Below, piece after piece: positions 16,863 through 30,529 of a stretch of DNA of 64,000 nucleotides (its first letter is position 1; the number at the start of each line of letters is the position of its first letter). This DNA is from Acidobacteriota bacterium (GTDB taxonomy: Bacteria > Acidobacteriota > Vicinamibacteria > Fen-336), in the NCBI GenBank assembly GCA_022340585.1, contig JAJDNS010000073.1, forward strand, positions 1-64,000, written 5' to 3'. Below the pieces are notes generated by a model. It saw only the letters and a program-made list of their open reading frames with translations. It was not told the origin of the DNA and made no database searches. A program made the translations under genes and the position numbers.

Positions 16863-17252
16863 CTAGGACGATGGCCTCTGGGCTCGGGGACTCGTGGGTA
16901 GGCTGCTGAGAACTCCGTAGCGGGTCAGGTCGATGCGGCCGTTGCGGAAGCGGACGCCCTCGGCGCGGAGGCGGCGGCGCTGGACCGTGGGGCCACTGCC
17001 GGCGCGGAGTGAGATCCGACCCCCGGCGCCGACCACGCGGTGCCAGGGCACGGTGGCCGCGCGGGACTCGTCGAGGACCCGCAGGGCCCAGCCCACGGCC
17101 CGTGCGCCGCGTGGGACCCCCAGGAGCGCGGCCACCTGACCGTAGGTGACGACCCGTCCGCGCGGGATCTGCGCGATGAGGGCGTACACCTCCTCGAAGA
17201 AGCCTGCCTCGTCGGTCTCGTCCGGGCGCCGCGCCCTGTTCTGTCTGGCCAA
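16863..17252 (-). CDS. alkyltransferase-like (ATL/MGMT-type) DNA-binding protein
   Basis: The product is the DNA-binding half of the O6-alkylguanine transferase family: IPRGRVVTYGQVAALLGVPRGARAVGWALR helix-turn-helix, then VPWHRVVGAGGRISL. The catalytic Cys of true MGMT (PCHRV) is Trp here (PWHRV), the diagnostic change of alkyltransferase-like proteins, which bind alkylated bases and recruit nucleotide excision repair instead of repairing them directly. The start is uncertain: TTG at 17252 gives 129 residues; upstream in-frame codons give low-complexity Arg-rich sequence that I do not believe. uvrA and mfd, which act in excision repair, also lie in this window. Confidence 0.85.
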   Translation of the reverse strand: MARQNRARRPDETDEAGFFEEVYALIAQIPRGRVVTYGQVAALLGVPRGARAVGWALRVLDESRAATVPWHRVVGAGGRISLRAGSGPTVQRRRLRAEGVRFRNGRIDLTRYGVLSSLPTSPRAQRPSS

Positions 17253-17322
17253 CCCGTGACAGATCCTACCCCACGCGGCCTGTCGTAGACCGGGCTCGTC
17301 GGGGCGGAGGCGGGTGTGCCTC

Positions 17323-18576
17323 CTACTCGGACTCCGGCGGGCTCTCCGACGGGTCTGCCGGCGCGATGCGCTCCGGGCTGGCTTGCGGGGTCGTGGAGAT
17401 CTCGCCATCCAGAGGCGGACCCGGCACGATGCGTTGCGGGGCCGCCTGGGGCGTGGTGCTGATCTCGTCGCCCTCCCCCGTGGGCGAGCCGTAACCACCG
17501 GAGGAGGCCGCGGGCCCAGCGGGCTCTAGGCCCGACGGGGCGGGGCCGGTCCCCATCATCGAGAAGGGATCCACGCCCTCGAACAGGGTGTCCTCCGGCA
17601 CCGGCCCGGTGAGTTTGAGGGGGACCTCACGCACCCTCAGCTCGATGTCCGCACCCTCCCGGACCTCGGCGATGTAGGCGTCGTACGCGTCCTTGAAGCG
17701 GGACGCCATCATCACGCTACGGATCTGGTTCTTGGCGGTGGCAAAGGGAACGACGCTCTCGGACGTCCGGGCCACCACCTTCAGGATCCGATAGCCGTCA
17801 CCGATCCGGATGGGATCCGACACCTCCCCGACCGACAGGGAGAACGCCACCTTCTCGAGGTCGGGGCTCATGTCGCCCTGGGAGATCTCGCCCAGATCTC
17901 CACCGTTCTCGGCCGTGGGCGCGGCGGAATGGGTGCGCGCGAGGCTGGGAAAATCCTCGCCCGCGCGGGCCCGCTTGACGATCTCCTGGGCGAGGACCAT
18001 CCCCCCCGCGTCCTCGGGGATGGAGATCTCCTGGAGGGTGACGGTCGCCGGCCTGGTGAACTCCGTGTCCTTCTTGTTCTCGTACTCCTCCCGCATCTGC
18101 TCCTCGGAGACGCTGATCTTGGGCTCGATGTCACGCTGGATGATCATGCGTTGGGTCATCGACTTGGTGATGTTGGCGCGCAGATCGTCGAGACTCATCC
18201 CCTCCTGGGCGAGGGCCGCCTGGAACTGCTCCTCGGTCTCGATCTTGTTGTCCTTCTTGATCCCCTCGATGACCTCGTCCACGTACTCGGGACGAAGCCC
18301 GAGACCGGCATCTTCGGCTTTCTGGACGAGGAGGATCTCGTCGATCGCCTCCTGGAGGAGCCGTGCGTTGTTCTCCCGCAGAAAGGTTCCGATCTGGTCC
18401 GGCGTGATCCGCGCCGCCTGGGCCGCTGCGATCTGTCGCTCCTGGAACTCGGTGAGGGTGATGATCTCACCGTTCACCTTGGCGATGATGCGCTCGATGA
18501 TGTCTGCCCGAGCGGGCGCCGCACCCGCGACCCCGAGCAGGCTAGGAAGAAGAGTCAGTACGAGAAGCCGCCTCAT
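17323..18576 (-). CDS. surA: SurA-like periplasmic chaperone/peptidyl-prolyl isomerase
   Basis: A signal peptide (MRRLLVLTLLPSLLGVAGAAPARA) leads into IIAKVNGEIITLTEF, the standard SurA N-terminal motif. A parvulin domain covers about residues 175-285 (LQEISIP, NGGDLGEISQGDMSPDLEKVAFSLSVGEVSDPIR, GYRILKV). It should help outer-membrane proteins fold in the periplasm. The C-terminal 60 residues are an unusual Pro/Ser/Gly-rich tail holding two copies of EISTTPQA followed by a Pro-x-Arg-Ile segment. The start overlaps the upstream parvulin lipoprotein by 35 bases. Confidence 0.92.
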   Translation of the reverse strand: MRRLLVLTLLPSLLGVAGAAPARADIIERIIAKVNGEIITLTEFQERQIAAAQAARITPDQIGTFLRENNARLLQEAIDEILLVQKAEDAGLGLRPEYVDEVIEGIKKDNKIETEEQFQAALAQEGMSLDDLRANITKSMTQRMIIQRDIEPKISVSEEQMREEYENKKDTEFTRPATVTLQEISIPEDAGGMVLAQEIVKRARAGEDFPSLARTHSAAPTAENGGDLGEISQGDMSPDLEKVAFSLSVGEVSDPIRIGDGYRILKVVARTSESVVPFATAKNQIRSVMMASRFKDAYDAYIAEVREGADIELRVREVPLKLTGPVPEDTLFEGVDPFSMMGTGPAPSGLEPAGPAASSGGYGSPTGEGDEISTTPQAAPQRIVPGPPLDGEISTTPQASPERIAPADPSESPPESE

Positions 18577-19360
18577 GGTTCACCCTGGCCCGGGAGAGGA
18601 GGCCCGCCACGAAGGCCCGCACGGCCGCGTCTGCCCTCTCCCGGGTCAGGCGTTCGCGGATCCACCCGCGTGCCTCCTCCAGGGAGAGCTCGCGAGCCGG
18701 CTGGCGGGAATCCACCCTGAGAACATGATACCCGAGCGAGGTCTCAATGGGTTGGCTCGTCTCGCCGGGCTCCAGGGTGAAGGCCGCCTCCTCGAGCTCG
18801 CTCGGCAGCTGGCCCCGCTCGAAGGTCCCCATGACGCCCCCGCCCGAGGCCTCCGGGCCGATCGAGCGGCTGCCGGCGAGCGTCTCGAAGGATCGGGGGT
18901 CGCGGAGGAGGCGCCGCTTCAGGTCGCGGGCCTCGTTCAGGGTCCCCACGAGGATCTGCCGCAGGGTCACGGTGGCGGGGACACGAAGATCGGCGGCGTG
19001 GGCTTCGAAGTAGGCCTCGATCTCCTCCTCCGTCACGTCGGGAGGGGGCACGGCCTCGGCCAGCAGACGGACAACCGCCCGCTGCTCCTCCTCGGGCGCC
19101 GCGGCCGGGTCCAGCAGGCCGCGACGCCGCGCCTCGATGAGGAGTACCTGCTCCTCGAGGAACGTCTCGAGGAGGCCCTGCCGCACCTCCGGCGCCAGGG
19201 GGCCGAGCCCCCGTGCCTCCACGGAGGCGACGTGCCGCTCGAAATCACTGCGGCGAACGGTGTCTCCGTCCAGGCTCAGAACGACCGGATCGGCCTCCTG
19301 GCACGAGCCGAGGAGGACCGCGGCACCGACGATGGCAAGAGGGAGGGGGCGGGTCACCAT
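18542..19360 (-). CDS. parvulin-type peptidyl-prolyl isomerase lipoprotein
   Basis: The N-terminus is a lipoprotein signal (hydrophobic stretch ending LLGSC, acylated Cys near residue 20). A SurA-like N-domain follows (SLDGDTVRRSDFERHV), then a parvulin domain (about 130-230: TLRQILVGT, GGGVMGTFERGQLPSELEEAAFTLEPGETSQPIETSLGYHVLRV). It is a PrsA/SurA-like folding factor tethered to a membrane. It is translated just before surA with overlapping ends and sits directly after mfd on the same strand, so mfd, this gene and surA probably form one transcription unit. Confidence 0.88.
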   Translation of the reverse strand: MVTRPLPLAIVGAAVLLGSCQEADPVVLSLDGDTVRRSDFERHVASVEARGLGPLAPEVRQGLLETFLEEQVLLIEARRRGLLDPAAAPEEEQRAVVRLLAEAVPPPDVTEEEIEAYFEAHAADLRVPATVTLRQILVGTLNEARDLKRRLLRDPRSFETLAGSRSIGPEASGGGVMGTFERGQLPSELEEAAFTLEPGETSQPIETSLGYHVLRVDSRQPARELSLEEARGWIRERLTRERADAAVRAFVAGLLSRARVNHEAASRTDSSS

Positions 19361-19375
19361 GGGAGCGCGAAGGGA

Positions 19376-22779
<3,404 letters not shown>

Positions 22780-22783
<4 letters not shown>

Positions 22784-23265
22784 GGCCGGCGGACACGGTC
22801 GAGGAGGGCGGAGGTGGACCGGCCCGCCTGGAGGGGCACCCGCACCACCCACCCCCCGGCGGTTTCGACCTCCGGGCGGCCCACGATGGCGTCGGCCGCC
22901 CAGTCCGCGCCCTTGACGAGAACATCGGGGAGAAGCGCCCGGATCACCTCCAGCGGCGTGGGCTCCCCGTAGACCACCACGCGGTCCACCGGCTCGAGGG
23001 CGAGAAGGACCTCGGTGCGCTCCGCCTCGGGGATGAGGGGGCGTCCTTCGCCCTTGAGGCCGCGCACCGAAGCATCGGAGTTGAGGGCCACGACCAGCAC
23101 GTCCCCCTCGCTTCTTGCCGCTTCGAGGAGGGCCACGTGGCCGGGGTGCAGCAGGTCGAAGCAGCCGTTGGTGAGGACGACACGGCGCCCCTCGTCGCGC
23201 CAGCGGCCCCGCTCGGAGACGAGGTGGGCGAGTTCGGTAGCGCGGTGTCCCATCTCACCAAGCAT
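22780..23265 (-). CDS. rfaE2: D-glycero-beta-D-manno-heptose 1-phosphate adenylyltransferase
   Basis: The protein adenylates heptose 1-phosphate in the ADP-heptose route to LPS inner core. It corresponds to the second domain of HldE as a separate 161-residue enzyme: [22 protein letters not shown] contains the nucleotidyltransferase HxGH motif, followed by [16 protein letters not shown] and the C-terminal [10 protein letters not shown]. The heptose kinase half is not in the window. An alternative ATG at 23253 would remove four residues. Confidence 0.95.
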
Positions 23266-23312
23266 AGCCGGTGCCGGCGCCCGGGCGCCTGGGCCGGCGG
23301 CTCGGAGCGGCG

Positions 23313-24650
23313 TCAGGCGGAGGGCTCTTCGCCCAGGTCGAGCTCGGGCCTCTCCGCGGGGGCGTCCATCGTGATGTTTCCCTCGAAGGCCCAGCGGTGC
23401 CGGGGCCGGTACACACCCACGTCCTTGACGCGGCTCTTGACACGGAAGGTGGTGAGCCCGCGGTGGTAGTCGTAGGGCGTGCCGTCCTTGCGGTGGGCGG
23501 CCACGTCCACGAAGTAGGTTCCCTCCACGAGGCGAAGATCTTCGATCAGGAGGCGCACCTCCCCGGTTCCCTCGAGGCGTCGAGGCTGGAACGCTTCGAT
23601 GTCGGTGTTCGTGCCGTAGAGGTGGGTCCCGTCGGCCGCGAAGAGACCGAGGCCGAAGACGAAGTCCTCCACCGGACGCTCCGCCCGGACCGCCAGCGAG
23701 AGGGTCAGGGCCTCCCCGGGGGCGAAGACGCGGCGCTCCTGGTTCCGGTCGTCGAGGAGCCGGACGCCGGAGATCTCCACCTCGCGGCTGCCCCAGCGGC
23801 CGGGCCGGTAGCCCCCGGCGCGCGGCTCGTCATCCGGCCCGGCCTCGGGCAGCGCTGCCTGAGTCGACGCCTGCTGGGCCAGCAGCCGCGCGTCCTCGCC
23901 GCCGGCGACGTAGGTGAGATAGGCGTCGACGACCCTCTGGGGGTCGCCCCGGTCGGCGATCTTTCCGCGGCGGAGCCAGAGCACGTCATCGCACATCTTG
24001 GCGACGAGGCCGAGGGTGTGGGTCACGAAGACGATGGTCTTCCCCCGGCGGTGGAACTCCGAGATCTTGTCGAGGCACTTGCGGGTGAAGGCCTCGTCGC
24101 CCACGGCCAGGACCTCGTCGACGAGGAGAACGTCGGGCTCGACGTGGATGGCCACCGCGAAGCCGAGGCGCATGTACATCCCCGAGGAGTAGGTCTTGAC
24201 CGGGGCGTCGATGAAGTCTTCGAGCTCGGCAAAGGCCACGATCTCGTCGAAGCGCGCCTCGACCTCGCGCCGGGTGAGGCCGAGCATGATCCCGTTGATG
24301 ACGACGTTCTCACGGCCGGAGATCTCCGGGTGAAAACCGGCACCCAATTCGATGAGAGCGGAGACGCGGCCGTCGACGGCCAGGGTCCCCGCGGAGGGCC
24401 GCGCGATGCCGGCCACCAGCTTCAGCAGAGTCGACTTCCCCGAGCCGTTCTCGCCGATCACCCCGAAGGTCGAGCCGCGGGGCACGTCGAACGACACGCC
24501 GTCGAGGGCGGTGAACGTCTCGGCGGGAGCGAGGTCGCTGATGAGGCTGCCGGTGAGCAGTGCGCTCTTGAGGGTCCTGAACTGGTGCCGCCCCAGGTGG
24601 CGCCGGTAGAGCTTCGACACGTCGCGGGCGACGATGGCGGCGTCGGTCAC
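23313..24650 (-). CDS. wzt: ABC transporter ATP-binding protein, Wzt type, with C-terminal sugar-binding domain
   Basis: This is the ATPase of a polysaccharide/O-antigen exporter. Walker A GENGSGKS, the signature ([14 protein letters not shown]), Walker [13 protein letters not shown] and the H-loop VTHTL are present in residues 1-250. A further domain (about 290-430: [23 protein letters not shown] ... [10 protein letters not shown] ... [10 protein letters not shown]) matches the Wzt C-terminal carbohydrate-recognition domain, suggesting export of a long glycan recognised by its end. The GTG at 24650 overlaps the wzm stop (GTGTGA). Confidence 0.95.
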   Translation of the reverse strand: MTDAAIVARDVSKLYRRHLGRHQFRTLKSALLTGSLISDLAPAETFTALDGVSFDVPRGSTFGVIGENGSGKSTLLKLVAGIARPSAGTLAVDGRVSALIELGAGFHPEISGRENVVINGIMLGLTRREVEARFDEIVAFAELEDFIDAPVKTYSSGMYMRLGFAVAIHVEPDVLLVDEVLAVGDEAFTRKCLDKISEFHRRGKTIVFVTHTLGLVAKMCDDVLWLRRGKIADRGDPQRVVDAYLTYVAGGEDARLLAQQASTQAALPEAGPDDEPRAGGYRPGRWGSREVEISGVRLLDDRNQERRVFAPGEALTLSLAVRAERPVEDFVFGLGLFAADGTHLYGTNTDIEAFQPRRLEGTGEVRLLIEDLRLVEGTYFVDVAAHRKDGTPYDYHRGLTTFRVKSRVKDVGVYRPRHRWAFEGNITMDAPAERPELDLGEEPSA

Positions 24651-25432
24651 ACGCCCTCCGACAGGGTGTCGCGCAGCCGGTCGAACACGAAGGCGCCGAT
24701 CCCGAGGGCCACGATGCCCGCCACCAGCGACCCCGCGAGCCCCCGCCAGTGGTCGAAGTAGCCGAAGAGCAGCATCTGCTGATAGGAGATGATGACGTGT
24801 CCCATGGGATTGAGGCGCATCAGCTGGCGCACTGTGCCCTGGAGAATCTCGACGTCGTAGAGGATCGGGGTGGCGAAGAACCACAGCTGCAGGACATGGG
24901 CGAGGATGTTGCCCAGGTCCCGGAAGTGCACGGTCAGAGCCGAGAGAAACAGGGCGCAGCCCAGGGTGAACACCAGCTGAACGATGATGGGGAGGGGGAG
25001 CAGGAGGAGCGAGACCGAGAGCCGCCCCTCCCAGGCGAGGAACCCGAGGAGAATCGGCAGGCCCAGCAGGAAGTTCGCGAGGTTGGCGAGGACGGTGACC
25101 GTGGGCAGGACCTCCGCCGGGAAGAGGACCTTCTTGATCAGGTTGCCGCCGGCGATGAGGACCGACGACGACTCCAGGAGGGAGCTCGCGAACCAGGTCC
25201 AGGGCAGGAGGCCGGAGAAGAAGAACAGGTAGTACGGCGACATGCGCTCGGTCTGGGGCACGCGCAGGATGATCGTGAAGACGAGCGTGTACGTCAGGAG
25301 CAGCAGGAGCGGGTTGATGAAGCTCCACAGGAAGCCCAGGACGCTGCCCCGGTAGCGGGCCTTGAGCTCGCGCGAGACGAGGCTGGAGATCAGGGCGCGG
25401 TAGCGGTACAGGACCTGGAGCAGGCCAATCAT
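24647..25432 (-). CDS. wzm: ABC-2 type polysaccharide export permease, Wzm type
   Basis: The membrane half of the glycan exporter. It starts with an amphipathic IGLLQVLYRYRALISSLVSRELKARYRGSVLG segment typical of Wzm/TagG permeases and has about six transmembrane helices; LWFFATPILYDVEILQGTVRQLMRLNPMGHVI is the conserved region before the last helices. The ATG at 25432 matches the family start; an upstream GTG at 25450 adds six residues. It is 261 residues. No glycosyltransferases are adjacent, so the substrate glycan is unknown. It lies 40 bases after atpC. Confidence 0.93.
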   Translation of the reverse strand: MIGLLQVLYRYRALISSLVSRELKARYRGSVLGFLWSFINPLLLLLTYTLVFTIILRVPQTERMSPYYLFFFSGLLPWTWFASSLLESSSVLIAGGNLIKKVLFPAEVLPTVTVLANLANFLLGLPILLGFLAWEGRLSVSLLLLPLPIIVQLVFTLGCALFLSALTVHFRDLGNILAHVLQLWFFATPILYDVEILQGTVRQLMRLNPMGHVIISYQQMLLFGYFDHWRGLAGSLVAGIVALGIGAFVFDRLRDTLSEGV

Positions 25433-25472
25433 GGCGTTGCATCCGGCCACGACGCGCGGGGACGGCCGGGGG

Positions 25473-25892
25473 TCAGCGGTTCCTCTGCTTGTGGGCCACC
25501 CCGAGGCGCGTCACCGCGCGGGCCCAGGCCTCGCGGACATCCTCGTAGTCCTCCTCGCCCTTGATTCGCTTCATACGCTCCTCGGCCGCCTTGAGGGCGG
25601 TCTCGGCCCGACCGACGTCGATGTCCTCGGCGCGCTCACCGAGGGCGGCGAGGACGCTGACCTTGTCGGGAAGAACCTCGCACCATCCCCAGAAGCAGGT
25701 CAGGTCGTGCCACGCCTCGCCCTGGCGGTACGAGAGGGCTCCGACCCCGAGGCTGGCGAGAAGGGGCGTGTGCCCGGGACGGACCCCGAAGTAGCCCTCC
25801 TTGCCGGGGGCGATGAGCTCGTCGACGTCTTCATGGAGAAGCAGTCCCTCCGGGGTGACGATCTCGAGGTCGATCTTCTCGGGCAGGGGCAT
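25473..25892 (-). CDS. atpC: F1 ATP synthase epsilon subunit
   Basis: Epsilon is the inhibitory central-stalk subunit. The N-terminal beta sandwich (LEIVTPEGLLLHEDVDELIAPGKEGYFGVRPGHTPLLASL) is fully typical, followed by a C-terminal helical hairpin. The protein is 139 residues. It closes the atpH-A-G-D-C order, nine bases after atpD. Confidence 0.96.
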   Translation of the reverse strand: MPLPEKIDLEIVTPEGLLLHEDVDELIAPGKEGYFGVRPGHTPLLASLGVGALSYRQGEAWHDLTCFWGWCEVLPDKVSVLAALGERAEDIDVGRAETALKAAEERMKRIKGEEDYEDVREAWARAVTRLGVAHKQRNR

Positions 25893-25901
25893 GGCGCCGG
25901 C

Positions 25902-27356
<1,455 letters not shown>

Positions 27357-28214
27357 CTAGGAGGCGCTGCCCGCGCCCGAAACGACCTCGATGATCTCCT
27401 TCGTGATCGCGGCCTGGCGGACCTTGTTCATGTGGAGGGTCAGACGATCGATCAGGTCGGTCGCGTTGTTCGTGGCGGCGTCCATTGCCGTCATGCGTGC
27501 CCCATGCTCGGCCGCGACGGACTCGAGGAGCGCCCGCCACACCTGCATCTCGACGTGCCTCGGGAGCATGTCCTCGAAGATGGTCGCGGGAGCCGGCTCG
27601 TAGAGGTAGTCCTGCTCGAGGTCCTCGGGGCGGATCTCGTGGCGCTCGATGGGCAGGACCCGGTCCACGACCAGCGGCTGCTGGATGACGCTCTTGAACT
27701 CGTTGTGGACGAGGAACACCCGGTCCACATCACCGGACGTGAAGGCGTCGATGAGGTCGGCGGCGATCTCGCGGGCGGTCTCGAAGCGCAGGGCCTGGTA
27801 GACCCCCACGTGCTCGGAGCGAATCTTGACCTGGCGGCGCCGGAAGAAGTCGCGCCCCTTGCGGCCGACGAAGGAGAACGAGACGTCGACCTCGGAGCGC
27901 TCGGCCAGGAAGCGCGAAACGGTCCGGATGATGTTGGCGTTGAAGGCACCGCACAGGCCCTTGTCCGCGGTGATGACGACCGCGAGAACCTTGCCTTCGC
28001 CCCGGTCCTCGAGGAGGGGGTGCGCGTGCGGGTCCGCCCGGGAGGCCATTCGGTTGAGGACCTCCATCATCTTCCGGGCGAAGGGCCGCGCGGCGAAGAT
28101 GGCGTCCTGGGCGCGACGCAGCTTGGCCGCCGAGACCATCTTCATGGCCCTGGTGACCTTCTGGGTGCTCTTGACGCTGCGGATCCGGCGCCGGATGTCG
28201 ATGAGGGCGGGCAT
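27357..28214 (-). CDS. atpG: F1 ATP synthase gamma subunit
   Basis: The rotating central shaft of F1. The N-terminal helix IRRRIRSVKSTQKVTRAMKMVSAAKLRRAQ and the C-terminal helix MDAATNNATDLIDRLTLHMNKVRQAAITKEIIEVVSGA are canonical, and the mid-region carries ITADKGLCGAFN. It has 285 residues and sits in the usual atpA-atpG-atpD position. Confidence 0.98.
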   Translation of the reverse strand: MPALIDIRRRIRSVKSTQKVTRAMKMVSAAKLRRAQDAIFAARPFARKMMEVLNRMASRADPHAHPLLEDRGEGKVLAVVITADKGLCGAFNANIIRTVSRFLAERSEVDVSFSFVGRKGRDFFRRRQVKIRSEHVGVYQALRFETAREIAADLIDAFTSGDVDRVFLVHNEFKSVIQQPLVVDRVLPIERHEIRPEDLEQDYLYEPAPATIFEDMLPRHVEMQVWRALLESVAAEHGARMTAMDAATNNATDLIDRLTLHMNKVRQAAITKEIIEVVSGAGSAS

Positions 28215-28223
28215 GGGTGACGC

Positions 28224-29798
28224 TCAGCTCCCCTGCTGCTCCAGGGCTTCGTCCGCCGGCTCGGTCTTCGCGGTGTCGACCTCCCGGGCGGTCGGGCGGA
28301 AGACCCCCCCGAACTCGGTGAGCGCGGCCCTGATCTTGTCGGAGAGCTCGCCCTTGATGTCCTTCTTCTCCACGATCTCCGCGAGGAGGTCGGGCTGGTG
28401 GGTGTCGAGATAGGAGAACAGCTCCTTCTCGTACCGGCGGCAGTCGGTGAGGGGCAGGCCGTCCACGAATCCGTTGTTGGCGGCGAAGATGATGACGATC
28501 TGCTTCTCCACCGGCAGCGGGTGGTACTGGTCCTGCTTGAGAATCTCGGTCGTCCGCTTGCCGCGCTCGAGCAGCGCCTGCGTGGACTTGTCGAGGTCGG
28601 AGGCGAACATCGAGAAGGACGCCATCTCGCGGTACTGGGCCAGGTCGAGGCGAAGCCGGCCGGCCACCGTCTTCATTCCCTTCACCTGGGCGCTGCCGCC
28701 CACGCGGGACACCGAGTTGCCGACGTTGATGGCGGGCCGGATGCCGGAGTGGAAGAGGTCGGACTCGAGGAAGATCTGGCCGTCGGTGATGGAGATGACG
28801 TTGGTCGGGATGTAGGCGGAGAGGTCACCGGCCTGGGTCTCGATGACCGGCAGCGCGGTGAGGCTGCCCCCGCCCCGTTTGTCGTTGAGCTTGGCCGCCC
28901 GCTCGAGGAGCCGGCTGTGGAGGTAGAAGACGTCGCCGGGGTAGGCCTCGCGACCCGGGGGCCGGCGCAGGAGGAGCGAGATCTCCCGGTAGGACGCCGC
29001 GTGCTTCGAGAGGTCGTCGTAGATGCACAGCGCATGCTTCCCGTTGTCCCGGAAGAACTCGCCCAGGGCGCAGCCGGCGTAGGGGGCGATGTAGAGAAAG
29101 GGAGCGGGCGCCGAGGCGGCGGCGGCCACCACGATGGTGTGTTCCATCACCCCGAACTCTTCGAGGGTGGCCACGACCTGGGCGATCGTGGATTGCTTCT
29201 GACCGATGGCCACGTAGATGCAGACGACGCCCTGGCCCTTCTGGTTGATGATGGTGTCGATGGCGATCGCGGTCTTGCCGGTCTGGCGGTCTCCGATGAT
29301 CAGCTCACGCTGGCCGCGACCGATGGGCACCATCCCGTCGATGGCCTTGAGCCCGGTCTGCAGGGGCTCCCGGACAGGCTGGCGGTCGACGACGCCGGGG
29401 GCGATGCGCTCGAGGGGAATGTACTCGGTGGTCTCGATCTCGCCGCGACCGTCGAGGGGCTGCCCCAGGGGATTCACGACCCGGCCGAGCATGGCCTCGC
29501 CCACGGGCATGGACATGATGCGCCCGGTGCGTCGGACCTCGTCGCCTTCCTTGATCTTGTCGGTCTCACCGAAGAGGACCACACCCACGCTGTCCTCTTC
29601 CAGGTTGAGGGTGAGGCCCATGACGCCCTGGGGAAGCTCGAGGAGCTCCCCCGCCATGCAGCGTTCGAGGCCGCTGGCCCGCGCGATGCCATCACCCACG
29701 GTGAGAACCGTTCCCACCTCGGCGACGTCGATGCCCGCTTCGAAGTCCCCGAGCTGCTCGCGCAGGATCCTGGTGATGTCCTCTGACCGAATCTCCAT
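28224..29798 (-). CDS. atpA: F1 ATP synthase alpha subunit
   Basis: The non-catalytic nucleotide-binding subunit of F1. It has the P-loop GDRQTGKTA near residue 170, the [20 protein letters not shown] segment with the Walker B region and the signature [15 protein letters not shown]. At 524 residues it is slightly longer than many homologues because of a Thr/Glu-rich C-terminal tail. An RBS (AGGAAGGG) precedes the ATG. Confidence 0.99.
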   Translation of the reverse strand: MEIRSEDITRILREQLGDFEAGIDVAEVGTVLTVGDGIARASGLERCMAGELLELPQGVMGLTLNLEEDSVGVVLFGETDKIKEGDEVRRTGRIMSMPVGEAMLGRVVNPLGQPLDGRGEIETTEYIPLERIAPGVVDRQPVREPLQTGLKAIDGMVPIGRGQRELIIGDRQTGKTAIAIDTIINQKGQGVVCIYVAIGQKQSTIAQVVATLEEFGVMEHTIVVAAAASAPAPFLYIAPYAGCALGEFFRDNGKHALCIYDDLSKHAASYREISLLLRRPPGREAYPGDVFYLHSRLLERAAKLNDKRGGGSLTALPVIETQAGDLSAYIPTNVISITDGQIFLESDLFHSGIRPAINVGNSVSRVGGSAQVKGMKTVAGRLRLDLAQYREMASFSMFASDLDKSTQALLERGKRTTEILKQDQYHPLPVEKQIVIIFAANNGFVDGLPLTDCRRYEKELFSYLDTHQPDLLAEIVEKKDIKGELSDKIRAALTEFGGVFRPTAREVDTAKTEPADEALEQQGS

Positions 29799-29814
29799 TC
29801 CCGATCCCTTCCTG

Positions 29815-30372
29815 TCAGGCCCCTGAAGCGAGGCTCCGCCGCAGCTTTCGAAGCTGCGCGGCCACGGTGCCGTCGTAGGTCTGGCCTCTCATCTTCACCC
29901 GTAGCCCTCCGAGGACCGCCGGCTCCACCTTCTTCGTGAGCTCGACCTCGCTCCCCGTCGCCGTCTTCAGGGCACTGACGAGGGCTCTTTCCTGCTCGTC
30001 GGTGAGCCCCAACGCCCCCGTCGCCTCCGCCGGCACGATTCCCCGGGCGGCATTGACCAGCTCGCCATAGATCTCGGCCACCGCCGGCAGGAGCGAGAGG
30101 TGGTCGTTTGTCGCGAGGACCTCGAGGAGCCGGGACAGGAGCGGAGACGCCCCCGCGTTCTGGGCGATGGCCGCCAGGGCCCGGGCCCGGTCCGCCAGGG
30201 TGACTTCCCGGGCATCGAGGGCGGCCCGCAGGCCGTGGTGCTTCGAGGAGAGAGTGGCGAGCTGGCGCAGCTCGTCCCGAATCCGCAGGGCCTCGTCGTC
30301 CCCGCGCCCCTCGGCCACGTCCAGAAGAGCGCGCGCGTACTGCCGGGCCTGACGACGGGACACGTCCCTCAT
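29815..30372 (-). CDS. atpH: F1 ATP synthase delta subunit
   Basis: Delta (OSCP) connects F1 to the peripheral stalk. The 185-residue protein begins with [18 protein letters not shown] and ends with the conserved segment [31 protein letters not shown]. It is the first gene of this cluster: atpB, atpE and atpF for the membrane part are not in the window, so the F0 genes must lie elsewhere. A GAGGAGG ribosome binding site precedes the ATG, and a promoter is visible at 30493-30522. Confidence 0.96.
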   Translation of the reverse strand: MRDVSRRQARQYARALLDVAEGRGDDEALRIRDELRQLATLSSKHHGLRAALDAREVTLADRARALAAIAQNAGASPLLSRLLEVLATNDHLSLLPAVAEIYGELVNAARGIVPAEATGALGLTDEQERALVSALKTATGSEVELTKKVEPAVLGGLRVKMRGQTYDGTVAAQLRKLRRSLASGA

Positions 30373-30492
30373 CGGGACCTCCTCGAGGGGGTGACGACAA
30401 ACGTCAGTTGGCGCTCGGCTCGCTGCATCCGTTCCAGGAGACGCGGGACTGGGGCCCCAGGGACCCGGGGCGCTTCATCCGAAAGGCGGCGC

Positions 30493-30522
30493 AGGATACC
30501 ATGCCGGAAGCGAGGCGGTCAA
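30493..30522 (-). promoter_or_regulatory. sigma-70 type promoter for atpHAGDC
   Basis: On the minus strand TTGACC (30517-30522) and TATCCT (30493-30498) are 18 bases apart, between the selD stop and atpH, giving a leader of about 115 bases. Confidence 0.55.
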
Positions 30523-30529
30523 AAGAAGC

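Noticed and set aside
23313-25442. 709-residue version of Wzt with a long N-terminal extension
   Set aside because: The extra residues are an out-of-frame reading of wzm; the GTG at 24650 overlapping the wzm stop gives a normal Wzt.
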